A stretch of DNA of 64,000 nucleotides from JBBIWA01 sp037439425 (GTDB lineage: Bacteria > Acidobacteriota > Blastocatellia > RBC074): contig JBBIWA010000005.1 in NCBI GenBank assembly GCA_037439425.1, positions 62,001-126,000 of the forward strand. Reading direction: 5' to 3'. Positions 28,947 to 39,432 of this stretch are shown piece after piece. The notes under the pieces are model-generated. The model was not told the origin of the DNA. It saw nothing but the letters and a program-made list of their open reading frames with translations, and searched no databases. The position numbers and the translations under genes were made by a program. Position 1 is the stretch's first letter. Every line of letters begins with the position of its first letter.

Positions 28947-31900
28947 TTAGAAGTTGAACCGTGCAACGATCTGAATCAACCGCCCACCTGGATCCTGCGT
29001 GTTGTTCGGATCTCGGTAAGCCTCTGTCACCTGACCGAAGGTCGCGCTAGAGAAGTTGGTCAGGTTGGTGTTGGCAAAAAAGTTGATATTGTTAAAGGCA
29101 TTCAAGAACTCCGCGCGCAACTCGAAGTTGGTCCGCTCGGTGATCTTGACTCTCTTGACCACGCTCAGATCGAAGCGAGTGAACATCGGGCCAGTAACAT
29201 AGACGTTCTGCGGAGCACAGTCGCCGGTCACCACCTGAATGCAGTCTGGGCCGCTAGCAGGCGCAAGGTAGCGTCCGGTGGGCGGGCCGAGCGCACCGTA
29301 GCCAGTGGCCGAGGTCGCGCTTGCATTGAAGGCGCGGATCGTGTTGTCAATGATGTCCTGCGGCAGGCTATAGACGATCTTGGCTGCATCATCAAAGCGC
29401 AGCTTGAATGCCTTCTGCAGCTCCTTCATCGTCATGCCGACCACCCTGACATTGCCGAAGTTGAGCACCTCACCACTCTGAACGCGGCCAGCGCCGTGGA
29501 ACTCCCAGCCGCCGACGAGCCGGTCAAGCAACCCACCGGCATTGCCCGCCAGCAGCCTGCCCTTTCCAATCGGCAGCTCGTAGACCCAGCTGACCTTGAA
29601 AGCATGCGCTATGTAACCCGGACTACCGTCATTGAGAGTATTGACCCGCGGTGCCCGGAACGAGTAGCGCGACGAACTGAAGCCCTTGGCCCAGGTGTAA
29701 CTGGATTGAATCAACAAGCCCCGCGACAGGCGGCGACGAAACTCCACCTGCAAGGAGTCATAGCGGGTATAGCCGCCGTTGCCAGTGAAGAAAGCGCCAC
29801 CCCGCAGGTCCGGGTTGGTCAGGAAGAAGTTCGCTGGCAAACCTGCACTCAAAGCATTGGCGCGCCGTGTCGCATCGCTATGCAGGTTGGCAGCGAAGGT
29901 AAGAGGCAGGGGATTATACAACGCCAGCGTGTTGACAAAGGTGGTGCTGGCGAAGTTGGCAGAGGTGTAACGCGCCGGATCGTTGGCTTGCGAGGCCGGA
30001 ACGCCGCTAAAGTAAGCCAGTGTGATCGGCAAGGGGAAGGTACCGGTGCCAGGGCCATAGTAGCGGAAGTTAGCCCCATTATTGGGACCGCGACGGGCCG
30101 CTAGATTGGCCTGCAAGTTGGCTTGCGCCAGCTTGAACTCATTGAGCAACCCATTCTCCAGGATGTTTTGCTCGACATCGTTGAGGTTGTAGGTAGTCCA
30201 TCCGCGGAGGTTGCGCGTGCCAACGTAGCGCACCTCGATGGCCATATCTTTGGCGATCTCGCGCTGGATGCCGAAGCTCCAGGATTGCGAGTAAGGCACC
30301 TTGATGTTGGGATCGAAGATGCGTGCCGAGTCTGTGATCGCACCCGTGAACGGATAGATCGGCTCACTCTGGAAAGTGGGCGGGCCAAGCCGCTCCCTTT
30401 CACGCAGCAAGACCGGCAACGAGCCGAGGCTCCCGCCCACCAGGTTGCCGATTGTCAAACTGCGGTTGGCGGTGATGGTGATACCAGGATTGTTCCCGAA
30501 CACACCGGCAAAATCACCCAGCCCATTGCGGTTGTACGCAATCGAGTAACCGCCGCGTACCACCGTCTGTCCGCTATCACCCGCGAGCGTGCGGAGCCAG
30601 CCATCCTTCGCGTTCGGGCTCCAGGCGAAGCCGAAGTTCGGCGCGAAATTCTTGTAATCCAGGTTATAGGATCTTTCGCCTTTCCTGAATTGGACAAACT
30701 GCGTAACGCGACCTGTGAGCGTACCAGGCTTGAAGAGATTGCCTGGGCCGGAGACTCCCCACAGGTCCTCTACTGAGACCGTCGAGTAGCTATTGTTGAG
30801 CGGAACAAACGATCCTTGCAGTTCCCAACGCAGGCCGTAATTAAGCGTCAGGTTCGGACGCGCCCGCCAGGAATCCTGCGCAAAGAATCCCAGCTCACGC
30901 TGGCGGCCACGCTGCACTCCGATCCCGAGGTATTCGTATTTGCCGGTCTTCTCATTCAGCCGGGCGTTGGCGTTGATGGCCGTCACGTGCCCGGTCAAGA
31001 CGGCGTAGATGTTTCGCGCTCGGGTGATGTCTGCGCTGGAAGCGCCGGGGAAATTCGCGCTGACAAACATGGCGTTCGCCGGGTCGTTGGTGTCGATCCC
31101 AAAGACGATGGAAGGCACCAATGTCTGGTTCTGCAAGGTGAGATTGAGCTGAGTGAATTGGCCGCCAAAGGTGAAACTATGCGCGCCCCGCGTCCAACTC
31201 AGCGTATCACTGAAGTCTCGGAGCAGCGGATTGCGGCGGCTGGGAGCGGTCGTGTTGGTGGCGCTGGTGATGCCTGCGGCATCAATGCCGAGGCTGAAGC
31301 CAGCCTGATTGGCCACTGGCCCAGAGAACTGCGCAGCATTAGCGTCCGGGAAGAAGCGTGAAGGCCCGCCTGAGAGTCCGGCGCGCGCTTCGTTCACCAG
31401 CGTGGGCGACAAGGTGGAACGCACCGCAAATGAGCCAGTATAGCGATCTGCGGGCTGGCTACCCTGATTCGGGAAACCGGGGAAGCGAGGCTCTCGGCCA
31501 TTGAGGAAGTCCGGCCCGCCCCTGTTCATCAGGTAGGTCCAGGTAGCCTCCACGCGATGCTTGTCTGTCACATTGACATCGAAGCGCACCGTCGGGCGCT
31601 TGCTTATATTGAAGCCACTGGGATTGTAAGTGAAGCGTTGGAGGTTGGGATCAGTCAACTGCGTAATGCCGCCAGTACCGACCGTCGCATTGCGAATGTC
31701 AGCGAGCAGTTTTGCAATTGTCGGATCAATAGTGGTCGTGCAACCGGTGCACCCGCGGGCAGTGAAGGTTTGGGCCAACTGTAACAGGTTTACTTCTCGA
31801 ACCTGGGTCTGGCCACTGACCGTTACGTTGTAGCGGAAGATACCTTGTTGTGTCAGCGGATGGAAGATCGTCCGCTGCCGCGTGACCTGGTTGGGTTGGC

Positions 31901-32909
31901 GGAATTCCTCGAAGTTGACGAAGAAGAATGCCTTGTTCCGCCCGTTGAAAAGCCCTGGAATCATAATCGGGCCGCCGATACGACCGCCGAATTGATTGAA
32001 CAGCACCCGGGCGCGCGGCGCTTTGCATTTTTCCGGATCATAAGGTTGCTGAGCTGTGCCACAGGTCAGACCCGTTTCCTTATGGATAGGATTCTGGTCA
32101 CGGTTACTGAACCAGTAGTTGGAATTGAGCCAGGGGTTGCGGTGATACCAGTAAAGGCCACCGTGGAATTCGTTGGTTCCCTGGCGGGTGACGAACTTGA
32201 TCTGGACTGCGCCCTGGGCTCCCCCCTGAGCCTCGGGATTAGCGGTAGAGATGGTAACTTCCTGAACAGAGTCTATACTCGGCGGGACACGCGCAAAGAG
32301 ACCGTCAGTCGTCTTGTTGAAGTTATCCTGGATGTTAATGCCATCGAGGAAAACGCTAATAGCGCCCTCTGGCAAGCCGTTGATGGTGGAGTTACGATTG
32401 TTTCTCGGAGTGCTGACACCTGGCATCAGGGGGATGAAGTTGATCGGGTTGCGGGAGACCAGCGGCAGGTTGGCGATCTGGTTGATATTCAGCGTAGTGG
32501 CGATGTTAGCTGACTGCGTTTGCAGTATTTCGCCGCCGCCCTGCACCACGATGGATTCAGCGGTGCTGCCGACCTCAAGACTGACGCGGACTGTGCCGGG
32601 CACGCCCACATCCAGCTTGACGTCGTTGACGACAGCCTGCTTGAAGCCTTGCGCAGAGACAATGACAGTGTAAGTGCCTGCTTCCAGAGCCGGAAGGGAG
32701 AAGGTCCCATTGCCAGCAGTGACGGCCCTGTACTCCGCGCTGGTGGCGTTGTTTTTGACCATGACCTGTGCGCCCGCAATGACCGCTCCTGTGGGGTCAG
32801 CCACAGACCCGGAGAGGGAGGCACTCGAAATGGCTTGCCCATAGACGGGCGCGCCCATCGCGGCCACGAGCACCATTAGCGAAACTAGCCTAAGCAATTT
32901 GTGTTTCAT
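28947..32909 (-). CDS. Oar-like TonB-dependent outer-membrane receptor 1
   Basis: A 1320-residue outer-membrane protein. ATG 32909 follows CAGGAG and starts a good signal peptide (MKHKLLRLVSLMVLVAAMG...YGQA). An upstream in-frame ATG at 32999 would destroy the signal and is rejected. Residues ~28-115 are a carboxypeptidase-regulatory-like beta domain (ASLSGSVADPTGAVIAGAQ, GTYTVIVSAQGFKQA). A plug domain and a very long beta-barrel follow, ending in IVARFNF with the aromatic C-terminus typical of barrels. Substrate is unknown; the family often takes up large or complex ligands. It is the 3' member of a tandem paralogous pair, 318 bp from the second. Confidence 0.92.
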   Translation of the reverse strand: MKHKLLRLVSLMVLVAAMGAPVYGQAISSASLSGSVADPTGAVIAGAQVMVKNNATSAEYRAVTAGNGTFSLPALEAGTYTVIVSAQGFKQAVVNDVKLDVGVPGTVRVSLEVGSTAESIVVQGGGEILQTQSANIATTLNINQIANLPLVSRNPINFIPLMPGVSTPRNNRNSTINGLPEGAISVFLDGINIQDNFNKTTDGLFARVPPSIDSVQEVTISTANPEAQGGAQGAVQIKFVTRQGTNEFHGGLYWYHRNPWLNSNYWFSNRDQNPIHKETGLTCGTAQQPYDPEKCKAPRARVLFNQFGGRIGGPIMIPGLFNGRNKAFFFVNFEEFRQPNQVTRQRTIFHPLTQQGIFRYNVTVSGQTQVREVNLLQLAQTFTARGCTGCTTTIDPTIAKLLADIRNATVGTGGITQLTDPNLQRFTYNPSGFNISKRPTVRFDVNVTDKHRVEATWTYLMNRGGPDFLNGREPRFPGFPNQGSQPADRYTGSFAVRSTLSPTLVNEARAGLSGGPSRFFPDANAAQFSGPVANQAGFSLGIDAAGITSATNTTAPSRRNPLLRDFSDTLSWTRGAHSFTFGGQFTQLNLTLQNQTLVPSIVFGIDTNDPANAMFVSANFPGASSADITRARNIYAVLTGHVTAINANARLNEKTGKYEYLGIGVQRGRQRELGFFAQDSWRARPNLTLNYGLRWELQGSFVPLNNSYSTVSVEDLWGVSGPGNLFKPGTLTGRVTQFVQFRKGERSYNLDYKNFAPNFGFAWSPNAKDGWLRTLAGDSGQTVVRGGYSIAYNRNGLGDFAGVFGNNPGITITANRSLTIGNLVGGSLGSLPVLLRERERLGPPTFQSEPIYPFTGAITDSARIFDPNIKVPYSQSWSFGIQREIAKDMAIEVRYVGTRNLRGWTTYNLNDVEQNILENGLLNEFKLAQANLQANLAARRGPNNGANFRYYGPGTGTFPLPITLAYFSGVPASQANDPARYTSANFASTTFVNTLALYNPLPLTFAANLHSDATRRANALSAGLPANFFLTNPDLRGGAFFTGNGGYTRYDSLQVEFRRRLSRGLLIQSSYTWAKGFSSSRYSFRAPRVNTLNDGSPGYIAHAFKVSWVYELPIGKGRLLAGNAGGLLDRLVGGWEFHGAGRVQSGEVLNFGNVRVVGMTMKELQKAFKLRFDDAAKIVYSLPQDIIDNTIRAFNASATSATGYGALGPPTGRYLAPASGPDCIQVVTGDCAPQNVYVTGPMFTRFDLSVVKRVKITERTNFELRAEFLNAFNNINFFANTNLTNFSSATFGQVTEAYRDPNNTQDPGGRLIQIVARFNF

Positions 32910-33227
32910 AGCTCTACTCCTGTAGGGGTTAGGGTGAGATAGCCTTGAGACTGGCTCAGGAGGGCCCAGTCTCACTTCAATAAGCGTTCTATCCAGCATG
33001 CCTAAAAGGCCGGTTGAAAAGTGGGATCACCTCACCTGGAAGCGCATGCTTGGGAGCGTGCTGAGACTGCGGATCAGACTGACTGTCTTTGTTGGGCGCT
33101 TTAGTGAAAGCTTTGCACGCGCAGGATAGCGTGCGTTCCCAGGGCTTTCTAGTTACCTGCTAAAGCAAGATGGGGAGAAGCGCGGTAAGAAAACCCTGCT
33201 TCTCCCCTGATAATGGTGAATTGGGAG

Positions 33228-36200
33228 TTAGAAATTGATACGAGCCACGATTTGAACCAACCGTCCGCCCGGATCGTTTGTTGTCGAGATGTCCTGATAG
33301 GCGTTCGTCGTTTGCCCGAAAGTCGCACCGCCGACACCAATGAAAGCAACGTCAGACGCCGGACTTCGGACAAGGAAATTGGTGTTGTTGAAGGCATTCA
33401 AGAACTCACCGCGCAGCTCAAAGTTGACCCGTTCGGTGATCTTGGTCTTTTTGACCACACTCAAATCGAACCGGACGAACTTCGGCCCGTAGAGCACGAC
33501 GTTGGAGAGTCCAAACTGGCCACCGTGTGCCACCGGACGATTGTAGTTCACCGGCGCGATATATTTGCTGCTAGGATCAGGCGTGCCAGAGAGACTCCCG
33601 AACGCCCGTCTCGTGTTATCAATCACGTCTTGCGGCAGGTAGTAGACGATGCGGTTCGGATCCTTGCGAATCTTCACCATATCACGGAGCTCCTGCAGCG
33701 TCATGTTGACCAGCTCAACATTGCCGAAGTTGAACGGAGAGCCGCTCTGAACGCGCGCTGTTCCGTGGAACTCCCAGCCCCCAACGATCCGATCAAGCAC
33801 TCCACCAGCATTGCCTGCGAGCGTCTTACCCCTGCCGATAGGCAACTCGTAAATCCAGTTGGCCTTAAAGGCATGGGTAAGGGTAAATGGCGAAGGCGCC
33901 TTGTCCAGACCTGGATTCCGCAGCGTTATATACTGCCTGAAGACGACCGAGCTGCTGGCATACATATTGGTGAACCCTCTGGCAAAGGAGTAGCTGCCCT
34001 GCACCAGAAGCCCACGCGACAGGCGACGCCGCAGCTCCACTACTAGCGCGTCATACGAGGTACGCCCGCCATTGTCTACCAGGAAAGCGCCGCTTAATAC
34101 CACGTCCGGATTGACAACGAAGAGGTTGCGTGGCAATCCAGCCGCCTGCACGTTAGCTGCGAAGAGCGTAGGATTGGCTAGCAGTGTGTTGGCAAAACCA
34201 ACCGCATTCGGGAGCGTCGGATTCAACAGGTTGATGAAGGTGGCGTTACGGAAGAGGCTCGACGTGTACTTGGTCGGATCACCAGCCTGTGATGCCGGTA
34301 CCCCGTTGAAGTGCGCGAGGATGATCGGCAGCGGCGAAGTGCCAGTGTTGGGTCCAAAGTAGGCGAAGGTGTTTCCGCGGCCAGCCGCCACATTGGCTGC
34401 CAGATTGGCCTGTGCCAGCTTGAACTCGTTGAAGAACCCATTCTCAACGATGTTAGTCTCATTGAGGTTGTACTGCCGCCACAACTTGATGCCACGATTG
34501 CCAACGTAACGCACCTCAACAGCCGTGTCTCGGTTCAGCTCGCGCTGCAGGCCGAAGGTCCACGACTGGACATAGCCCGTGTCCAGATCAGGCAGGAATG
34601 CGTTGACCGATTCGTTCAACGCAGGGCTGAAGGGATAGCTCGGCGCAGTTGGCAAACCAGCTGGCGGACCAGGGACACCGTTACGCAGGAGTGTTCCAGG
34701 TGGTATGTTGGCGTTCCCGGTGAGATTAATGCTGCGCGACGCAGTCCTGGTCACACCCGGATTGGCCCCGAGAATGCTCAAGACCACGTTCATGCCCTCG
34801 CGGTTATAGGCAATTGAGTAGCCTCCGCGGAAGACACTCTGTCCGCTATCGCCGAAGACGCGGCTGAGCCATCCGTTCTTCCAGTTCGGACTCCAGGCAA
34901 AGCCCAGGCTCGGAGCAAAGGCTTTATAGTCCGTGTTGTAGACTTTGCTGCCAGCCTTGAACTGGGTATATTGCGGAGTCTTCCCAGTCAACGTACCGGG
35001 TTTGAAGAGATTGCCCACGCCGGAGATCCCAAACAGCTCCTCGTAGGTGGTCTGCGAGTAGACATCATTCAGAGCGGTGAAGGGGAACTGAATCTCCCAG
35101 CGCAGACCGCCGTTGAGTGTAAGGTTCGGGCGCAGCCGCCAGGAGTCTTGCGCGAAGAATCCGATTTCACGCTGGCGAGCACGCTGAATAACGTCCCCGG
35201 CAAACTTGTATTGCAGGTTCTTCTCATCCAGAGCTATTGCACCGCTGACAGACGAGATGCTTCCGATCAGCACCGCGTAGATGGCTCTTGCCTGGTTGAG
35301 CTGAGTCGTTGTGGCGCCAGGGAAATTAGCGGTAGTGAACAAGGCCTGCGCCGGATCGTTAGCAGCGAGGCCGAATCCGATAGCGCGCACGGTCCCGTCA
35401 GATTGGCTCTTGCCCCAGAAATTAACCTGGGTAAAGTTGAATCCGAAATTGAGACTGTGCGTGCCGCGCGTCCAGCTTAGTGTGTCGTTGAACTGCCACA
35501 CTGGCGCGTTGCGGCGGCTGGTGGCGCGCGTCACTGTGGCGTTGCTGATGCCAGCAGCGCTAATCCCGAGACTGTAGCCACCTTGATTGGCAAATGCAGA
35601 CGGGGTGACCTCCGGGAAGAATGTCAACGTCCCGCCAGTCAGCCCGAAGCGCGCTTCGTTGACAAGGGTAGATGTCAAAGTCGAACGCAGAGCAGTCACA
35701 TTCGAGAAGCGGTTGGAGACCTGGCTACCGAAGTTCGGGAAGCCCGGAAAAGCTGGGTCTACGCCGTTGAGGAAGTCAACCGTCGAATCGAACAGCTGAT
35801 AGTTGTAGATGTTCTCCAGATGATGCTTATCCGTCAGATTGAAGTCCAACCGAAGGGTCGGGAATTTTCTGACCTGACTGCCAGTGTTGATAAATGTGAA
35901 CCGCTGATAATTAGGGTCAGTCAATTGCTCGACGAAACCCGTGGTTGTGGTTGATTGGCGAATGTCGGCCAGCAACTTCCCGATCGTCGGATCAATTGTC
36001 GAAGTCTGTCCGTTGGCTGCCGCTAGTGTCAGCAGGTTGACCTCTCGCACACCTGCAGAGGTAACGTACTGGAAGATGCCGGACTGCGTCTTCGGGTTAA
36101 AGATCGTCCGCTGTCGCAATTGCTGCTCCGGCAACCGATATTCTTCGTAGTTGACAAAGAAAAACGCTTTGTCGCGCCAGATGGGGCCGCCTAGGCGCCC

Positions 36201-37052
36201 GCCATATTGATTGAGCAACACGCGGGAGCGCGGCAATCCAGCTAGGTTATTGAAATAATAGTTGGCATTGAGCGCCGGATTGCGATGGTATTCGTAGAGG
36301 CTGCCGTGGAACTCGTTGTTGCCCGAACGGGTCACGAACTTGATCTGAATCGCGCCCTCACCTGCGCTTTCAGCGCCAGGCGTGTTGGTTGATACTGTCA
36401 CCTCATCAATGGCGTCAATGCGTGGCCGGATGTAGGTGAAGAACCCGTCGGATGACTTGAGCGTGTTGTCCTGCACATTCACACCATCGAGCGTGATGTT
36501 GAGCGCTCCCTTGGGCAGTCCGTTGATGGTAGAGGTGCGCGGACGGCCTGGCGTGTTAGTGCCCGGCAGCAGCAGAACCAGGTCAAGCGCGTCGCGTGAG
36601 GTGAAGGGCAGCTCTGTGATTTGGCGTCCAACGATGGTGGTACTGACGTTGGCTGTCTGCGTCTGCAGTACTTCGCCAGTCCCTTGAATGACAACCGATT
36701 CAGTTTGCGCACCAACCTCAAGCGAGATGTTGACGTTGGCTGGGGTGCCAGCATCTATCTTGACGTCTTGCACGACGGCTTGCTTGAAGCCCTGTGCGGA
36801 GACTGTGACAGTATAGGTGCCCGCGTTAAGCGCTGGCACGGTGAAGGTGCCATTGCTGGCAGTGGTAGCCTTGAATTCCGCACCAGTGGCACTGTTCTTG
36901 ACCGTGACAGTCGCGCCCGGAATAACTGCGCCTGCTGGGTCAACCACTACCCCGGAAAGCGGGGCCGTGGTAACTCCCTGGCCGTAAGCCAGAAGGCTGC
37001 AGCTTGCCACCAATGCTATCGAGCTCAGGAGTTTAAGCAAGAGAGATTTCAT
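33228..37052 (-). CDS. Oar-like TonB-dependent outer-membrane receptor 2
   Basis: A 1274-residue paralogue of the neighbouring receptor: signal MKSLLLKLLSSIALVASCSL, regulatory-like domain (APLSGVVVDPAGAVIPGATVTV, YTVTVSAQGFKQAVV), plug and barrel, ending QIVARINF. AAGGAG lies just upstream of the ATG. The two copies stay similar throughout (for instance YNREGMN/YNRNGLG and WSFGIQREI/WTFGLQREL) but with many insertions and deletions, so the duplication is old. No TonB, ExbB or ExbD gene is nearby. Confidence 0.92.
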   Translation of the reverse strand: MKSLLLKLLSSIALVASCSLLAYGQGVTTAPLSGVVVDPAGAVIPGATVTVKNSATGAEFKATTASNGTFTVPALNAGTYTVTVSAQGFKQAVVQDVKIDAGTPANVNISLEVGAQTESVVIQGTGEVLQTQTANVSTTIVGRQITELPFTSRDALDLVLLLPGTNTPGRPRTSTINGLPKGALNITLDGVNVQDNTLKSSDGFFTYIRPRIDAIDEVTVSTNTPGAESAGEGAIQIKFVTRSGNNEFHGSLYEYHRNPALNANYYFNNLAGLPRSRVLLNQYGGRLGGPIWRDKAFFFVNYEEYRLPEQQLRQRTIFNPKTQSGIFQYVTSAGVREVNLLTLAAANGQTSTIDPTIGKLLADIRQSTTTTGFVEQLTDPNYQRFTFINTGSQVRKFPTLRLDFNLTDKHHLENIYNYQLFDSTVDFLNGVDPAFPGFPNFGSQVSNRFSNVTALRSTLTSTLVNEARFGLTGGTLTFFPEVTPSAFANQGGYSLGISAAGISNATVTRATSRRNAPVWQFNDTLSWTRGTHSLNFGFNFTQVNFWGKSQSDGTVRAIGFGLAANDPAQALFTTANFPGATTTQLNQARAIYAVLIGSISSVSGAIALDEKNLQYKFAGDVIQRARQREIGFFAQDSWRLRPNLTLNGGLRWEIQFPFTALNDVYSQTTYEELFGISGVGNLFKPGTLTGKTPQYTQFKAGSKVYNTDYKAFAPSLGFAWSPNWKNGWLSRVFGDSGQSVFRGGYSIAYNREGMNVVLSILGANPGVTRTASRSINLTGNANIPPGTLLRNGVPGPPAGLPTAPSYPFSPALNESVNAFLPDLDTGYVQSWTFGLQRELNRDTAVEVRYVGNRGIKLWRQYNLNETNIVENGFFNEFKLAQANLAANVAAGRGNTFAYFGPNTGTSPLPIILAHFNGVPASQAGDPTKYTSSLFRNATFINLLNPTLPNAVGFANTLLANPTLFAANVQAAGLPRNLFVVNPDVVLSGAFLVDNGGRTSYDALVVELRRRLSRGLLVQGSYSFARGFTNMYASSSVVFRQYITLRNPGLDKAPSPFTLTHAFKANWIYELPIGRGKTLAGNAGGVLDRIVGGWEFHGTARVQSGSPFNFGNVELVNMTLQELRDMVKIRKDPNRIVYYLPQDVIDNTRRAFGSLSGTPDPSSKYIAPVNYNRPVAHGGQFGLSNVVLYGPKFVRFDLSVVKKTKITERVNFELRGEFLNAFNNTNFLVRSPASDVAFIGVGGATFGQTTNAYQDISTTNDPGGRLVQIVARINF

Positions 37053-38014
37053 ACTGAAGCTCCTTGTTGTGGATTGAGATAACTCAATTGCCGGAAACGT
37101 TACCGAAACGTCCAGCCTTGCTCAAAGTACTTCCCTTTTATCGAACGGTGCAGAAATTTGAGGAGACTGACTAGCTCCTCAACATGCCGGTGGTTCAGTT
37201 CTAGAGAAGATGAGACCTTAACAGAAGGCAAGCCCCGTGCCGACCTGGAGCCCAAAAGCGATCTCATTGATGATCACCAACTTAGCCGGATAGAGGAGGA
37301 AATCTGTTTGTTTTTTTTATCCAAATTTCTGGATTTCGTCCGAATTTCCGGACTGGTAGCCAGAAGCCGCAGGCTATCTCCAGAGAGACAATCGGGTGTA
37401 AATTGTAGGGTGCTGGGGAGGCTTCGGCAGAAACTAGCAACCGCACCCCTAGCCCAGGGTGTGAACCATCAGTCTCTCCACAAGTAAAGCACACATCCAA
37501 AGTAAGCCCTGCCAGAAGCTAACCCAGAGCGAAGCGCCAGCGAACCCCTGAGTGGGCAAGCTTGATTCAGCCGCAGTCTACCAGATGGGCAGTAGAGCTT
37601 CCGCCCCCATTTGATGGGCTGCTTTGGCTGTTTCCGGGGTTGCGGTTTTGGCTTCATCCCGGGCTACCCTCTCGGGTCCGCTTTGCCGCACTTGTGGAGA
37701 GACCAAAGGTGTGAGCCCGTCAGCATTCAGGAGTCAGCATTTGGCAGGGGAAGATGAATCTTCCACCTTCTACCGACTACTGAATTAACTACTGACGTGA
37801 CCGAGACCTACAATGGTGGCTTGCACTCGAGACAATCGCGACATTTGCTGGGAAGGCAAAAAATGTTACTATGCCTGGTGTTGATTAGGTTACTGCTGCT
37901 GGTAGAGTTATAACCTGGGTGGCTGGCTAGCCGGCAACTTTTTCCTTAGTGTTGATTAGGTTACTGCCGCTGGTAGAGGTGTAGCCGGCACCTTACTCGG
38001 TTGACCATTAGCTG
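37053..38014. other. Intergenic upstream of receptor 2
   Basis: About 960 bp without a gene. It contains a stretch (37620-37711) that recurs at 59000-59083 in the same orientation. It also contains two direct copies of GTGTTGATTAGGTTACTGC(T/C)GCTGG at 37878 and 37949, ~71 bp apart. The receptor promoter should lie near 37060-37150 but is not obvious. Confidence 0.5.
37620..37711 (+). repeat. Dispersed ~90 bp repeat, copy 1
   Basis: Shares GGCTGTTTCCGGGG(G)TGCGG, TTCATCC(T/C)GGGCTACCCTCTC, GGT(A/C)CGCTTTGC and TG(G)T(A/G)GAGA(A/G)ACCAAA with 59000-59083. Non-coding. Confidence 0.65.
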
Positions 38015-38557
38015 ATGAAAAAGTCGTTTGAGTTTACTGACCGCGAGATCGAGGCTGACATTCGGGCTCAGGTCAGCCGCGTTTTTCACCAAGCCCGCTT
38101 TGTAATAGTCCAGCTCATCCTCCCCGGTATTGAGATCAAATCGCCTACCATTGAACAGATGATGAGCAGTCCGCTCGCCCAGATGATGCGTGATGTTTTG
38201 GAGCACGCAGCAGGCCTGCGCGAAGTGCCAGACGTTTACACCACCTGCAAGCAATTGCTGAGCATTCTCTTTGGCAAAGCGTCTAGCCACGAGCAGGAGA
38301 TCCCCCCGTTTTTCTGGGCGACACCTCTGGGCGCGGCAATTCATGAGTGCTCAGGCTCTTTTGTCGGCATCAGCGATGAAACCGAGCTAAGCGAACCGGA
38401 AGCAGCGCGTTTTCTGGGAGTAGGGCAATTGACGCTACTCGGTTACAGCCAGAGCGGAAAGCTGCGTCCGCATCGCCGTGTTGGCCCGCGTTGTCTCTTC
38501 ACTGCCCGAGAGCTCAAGCAATTCCGCCGCCAGTTGTATGAGACCGAGCGATTTTAG
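38015..38557 (+). CDS. Hypothetical protein with C-terminal MerR-like HTH
   Basis: A 180-residue protein. The C-terminal third (about 128-175) reads LSEPEAARFLGVGQLTLLGYSQSGKLRPHRRVGPRCLFTARELKQF in pieces: a MerR/excisionase-like winged helix, typical of HTH_17 proteins. The N-terminal 120 residues are helical (ADIRAQVSRVFHQARFV) and unassigned. It may be a small regulator. Its last codons overlap the converging phosphoesterase gene by 4 bp. No ribosome site stands out before ATG 38015. Confidence 0.6.
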   Translation: MKKSFEFTDREIEADIRAQVSRVFHQARFVIVQLILPGIEIKSPTIEQMMSSPLAQMMRDVLEHAAGLREVPDVYTTCKQLLSILFGKASSHEQEIPPFFWATPLGAAIHECSGSFVGISDETELSEPEAARFLGVGQLTLLGYSQSGKLRPHRRVGPRCLFTARELKQFRRQLYETERF

Positions 38558-39432
38558 TTCCTCAGTTCAATCAGCGTGATCTCGGGCGGGCAGCCGTAAC
38601 GTAGTGGAACGAGCACTGTACCCAGCCCACGATTGACATAAAGTTGGGTAGCGCCCAGGTAGGAGTGCCCACGCAGGAAGCGCCGGCTCGGGCGCTGCAG
38701 CCAGCGCAGTAGGGTCTTGTTATGGCGGCCAACCAGTAACCTGCTCCGGCCAAGCAGTAGCCGCCAGTTGATTTGCCCGCCGTGCGTGTGGCCAGCAAGC
38801 ACCAGGTCCACGCCTTCGCGCGCTGCTTCTCTGATAATCGCAGGGTTGTGCGCCAGCAAAATGCGCACCTCATCGCGCCTCGTTCCCGCCAGCGCAGCTC
38901 CCAGGTCATCGCGCTTGACCATCAAATCGTCAATCCCGGCCAGACACAGATGGGCCTTGCCGCGCCTGATGTGGAGCGATTCATTGCACAGCACGCGAAT
39001 GCCAGCCTCTTCGAGCGCTCTAGCCATCAGCTCGCCATCAGTCCAATGATCGTGATTGCCCAGTACCGCAAAGACACCACAGCGCGCGCGCAGATGAGCA
39101 AGCGCCCGCGCGCAGCCTGCGATGTAGCTAGTTGAGTACGAGACGTAATCGCCCGTGAGCGCAATCAGGTCAGGCTGCAGCGCATTGGCGCAGCGCACCG
39201 CTTCAGCGACATTGGCCTCGCTGAGAAAGGAGCTATGATGGATATCTGAAAGTTGCACGAGGCGGAACCGGTTAAACTCTGCAGGGAGCTTGGCGAGTTT
39301 GATCGGTTGATAGGTGACTTCAACCTGGTAAGCTTCAAGGGCGGCAGCTTGCAGTAGGGTACTTAGCGTTTGCCTAAACCGCGGCCGCTGTGCGCGCTGT
39401 TTCTTGAAACGAGAAATAACTGATGTCTTCAT
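38554..39432 (-). CDS. Metallophosphoesterase (YkuE/calcineurin-like)
   Basis: A 292-residue binuclear metallo-phosphoesterase. Motifs in order: LSDIHHS (Asp63, His65), LTGDYVS (Asp95), GNHDHW (Asn126-His127), LLAHNP and LAGHTHGG. This matches the YkuE-type enzymes, some of which act on UDP-diacylglucosamine or phosphodiester lipids. The N-terminus (KTSVISRFKKQRAQR...) is basic, without a clear signal peptide. The substrate is unknown. It runs convergently with the HTH gene. Confidence 0.87.
   Translation of the reverse strand: MKTSVISRFKKQRAQRPRFRQTLSTLLQAAALEAYQVEVTYQPIKLAKLPAEFNRFRLVQLSDIHHSSFLSEANVAEAVRCANALQPDLIALTGDYVSYSTSYIAGCARALAHLRARCGVFAVLGNHDHWTDGELMARALEEAGIRVLCNESLHIRRGKAHLCLAGIDDLMVKRDDLGAALAGTRRDEVRILLAHNPAIIREAAREGVDLVLAGHTHGGQINWRLLLGRSRLLVGRHNKTLLRWLQRPSRRFLRGHSYLGATQLYVNRGLGTVLVPLRYGCPPEITLIELRN

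Noticed and set aside
30816..34046. Long plus-strand open frames (30816-31361, 31845-32513, 33213-34046)
   Set aside because: They are antisense to the two receptor genes, which have signal peptides, domains and family C-termini. The antisense products look like codon-mirror sequence.
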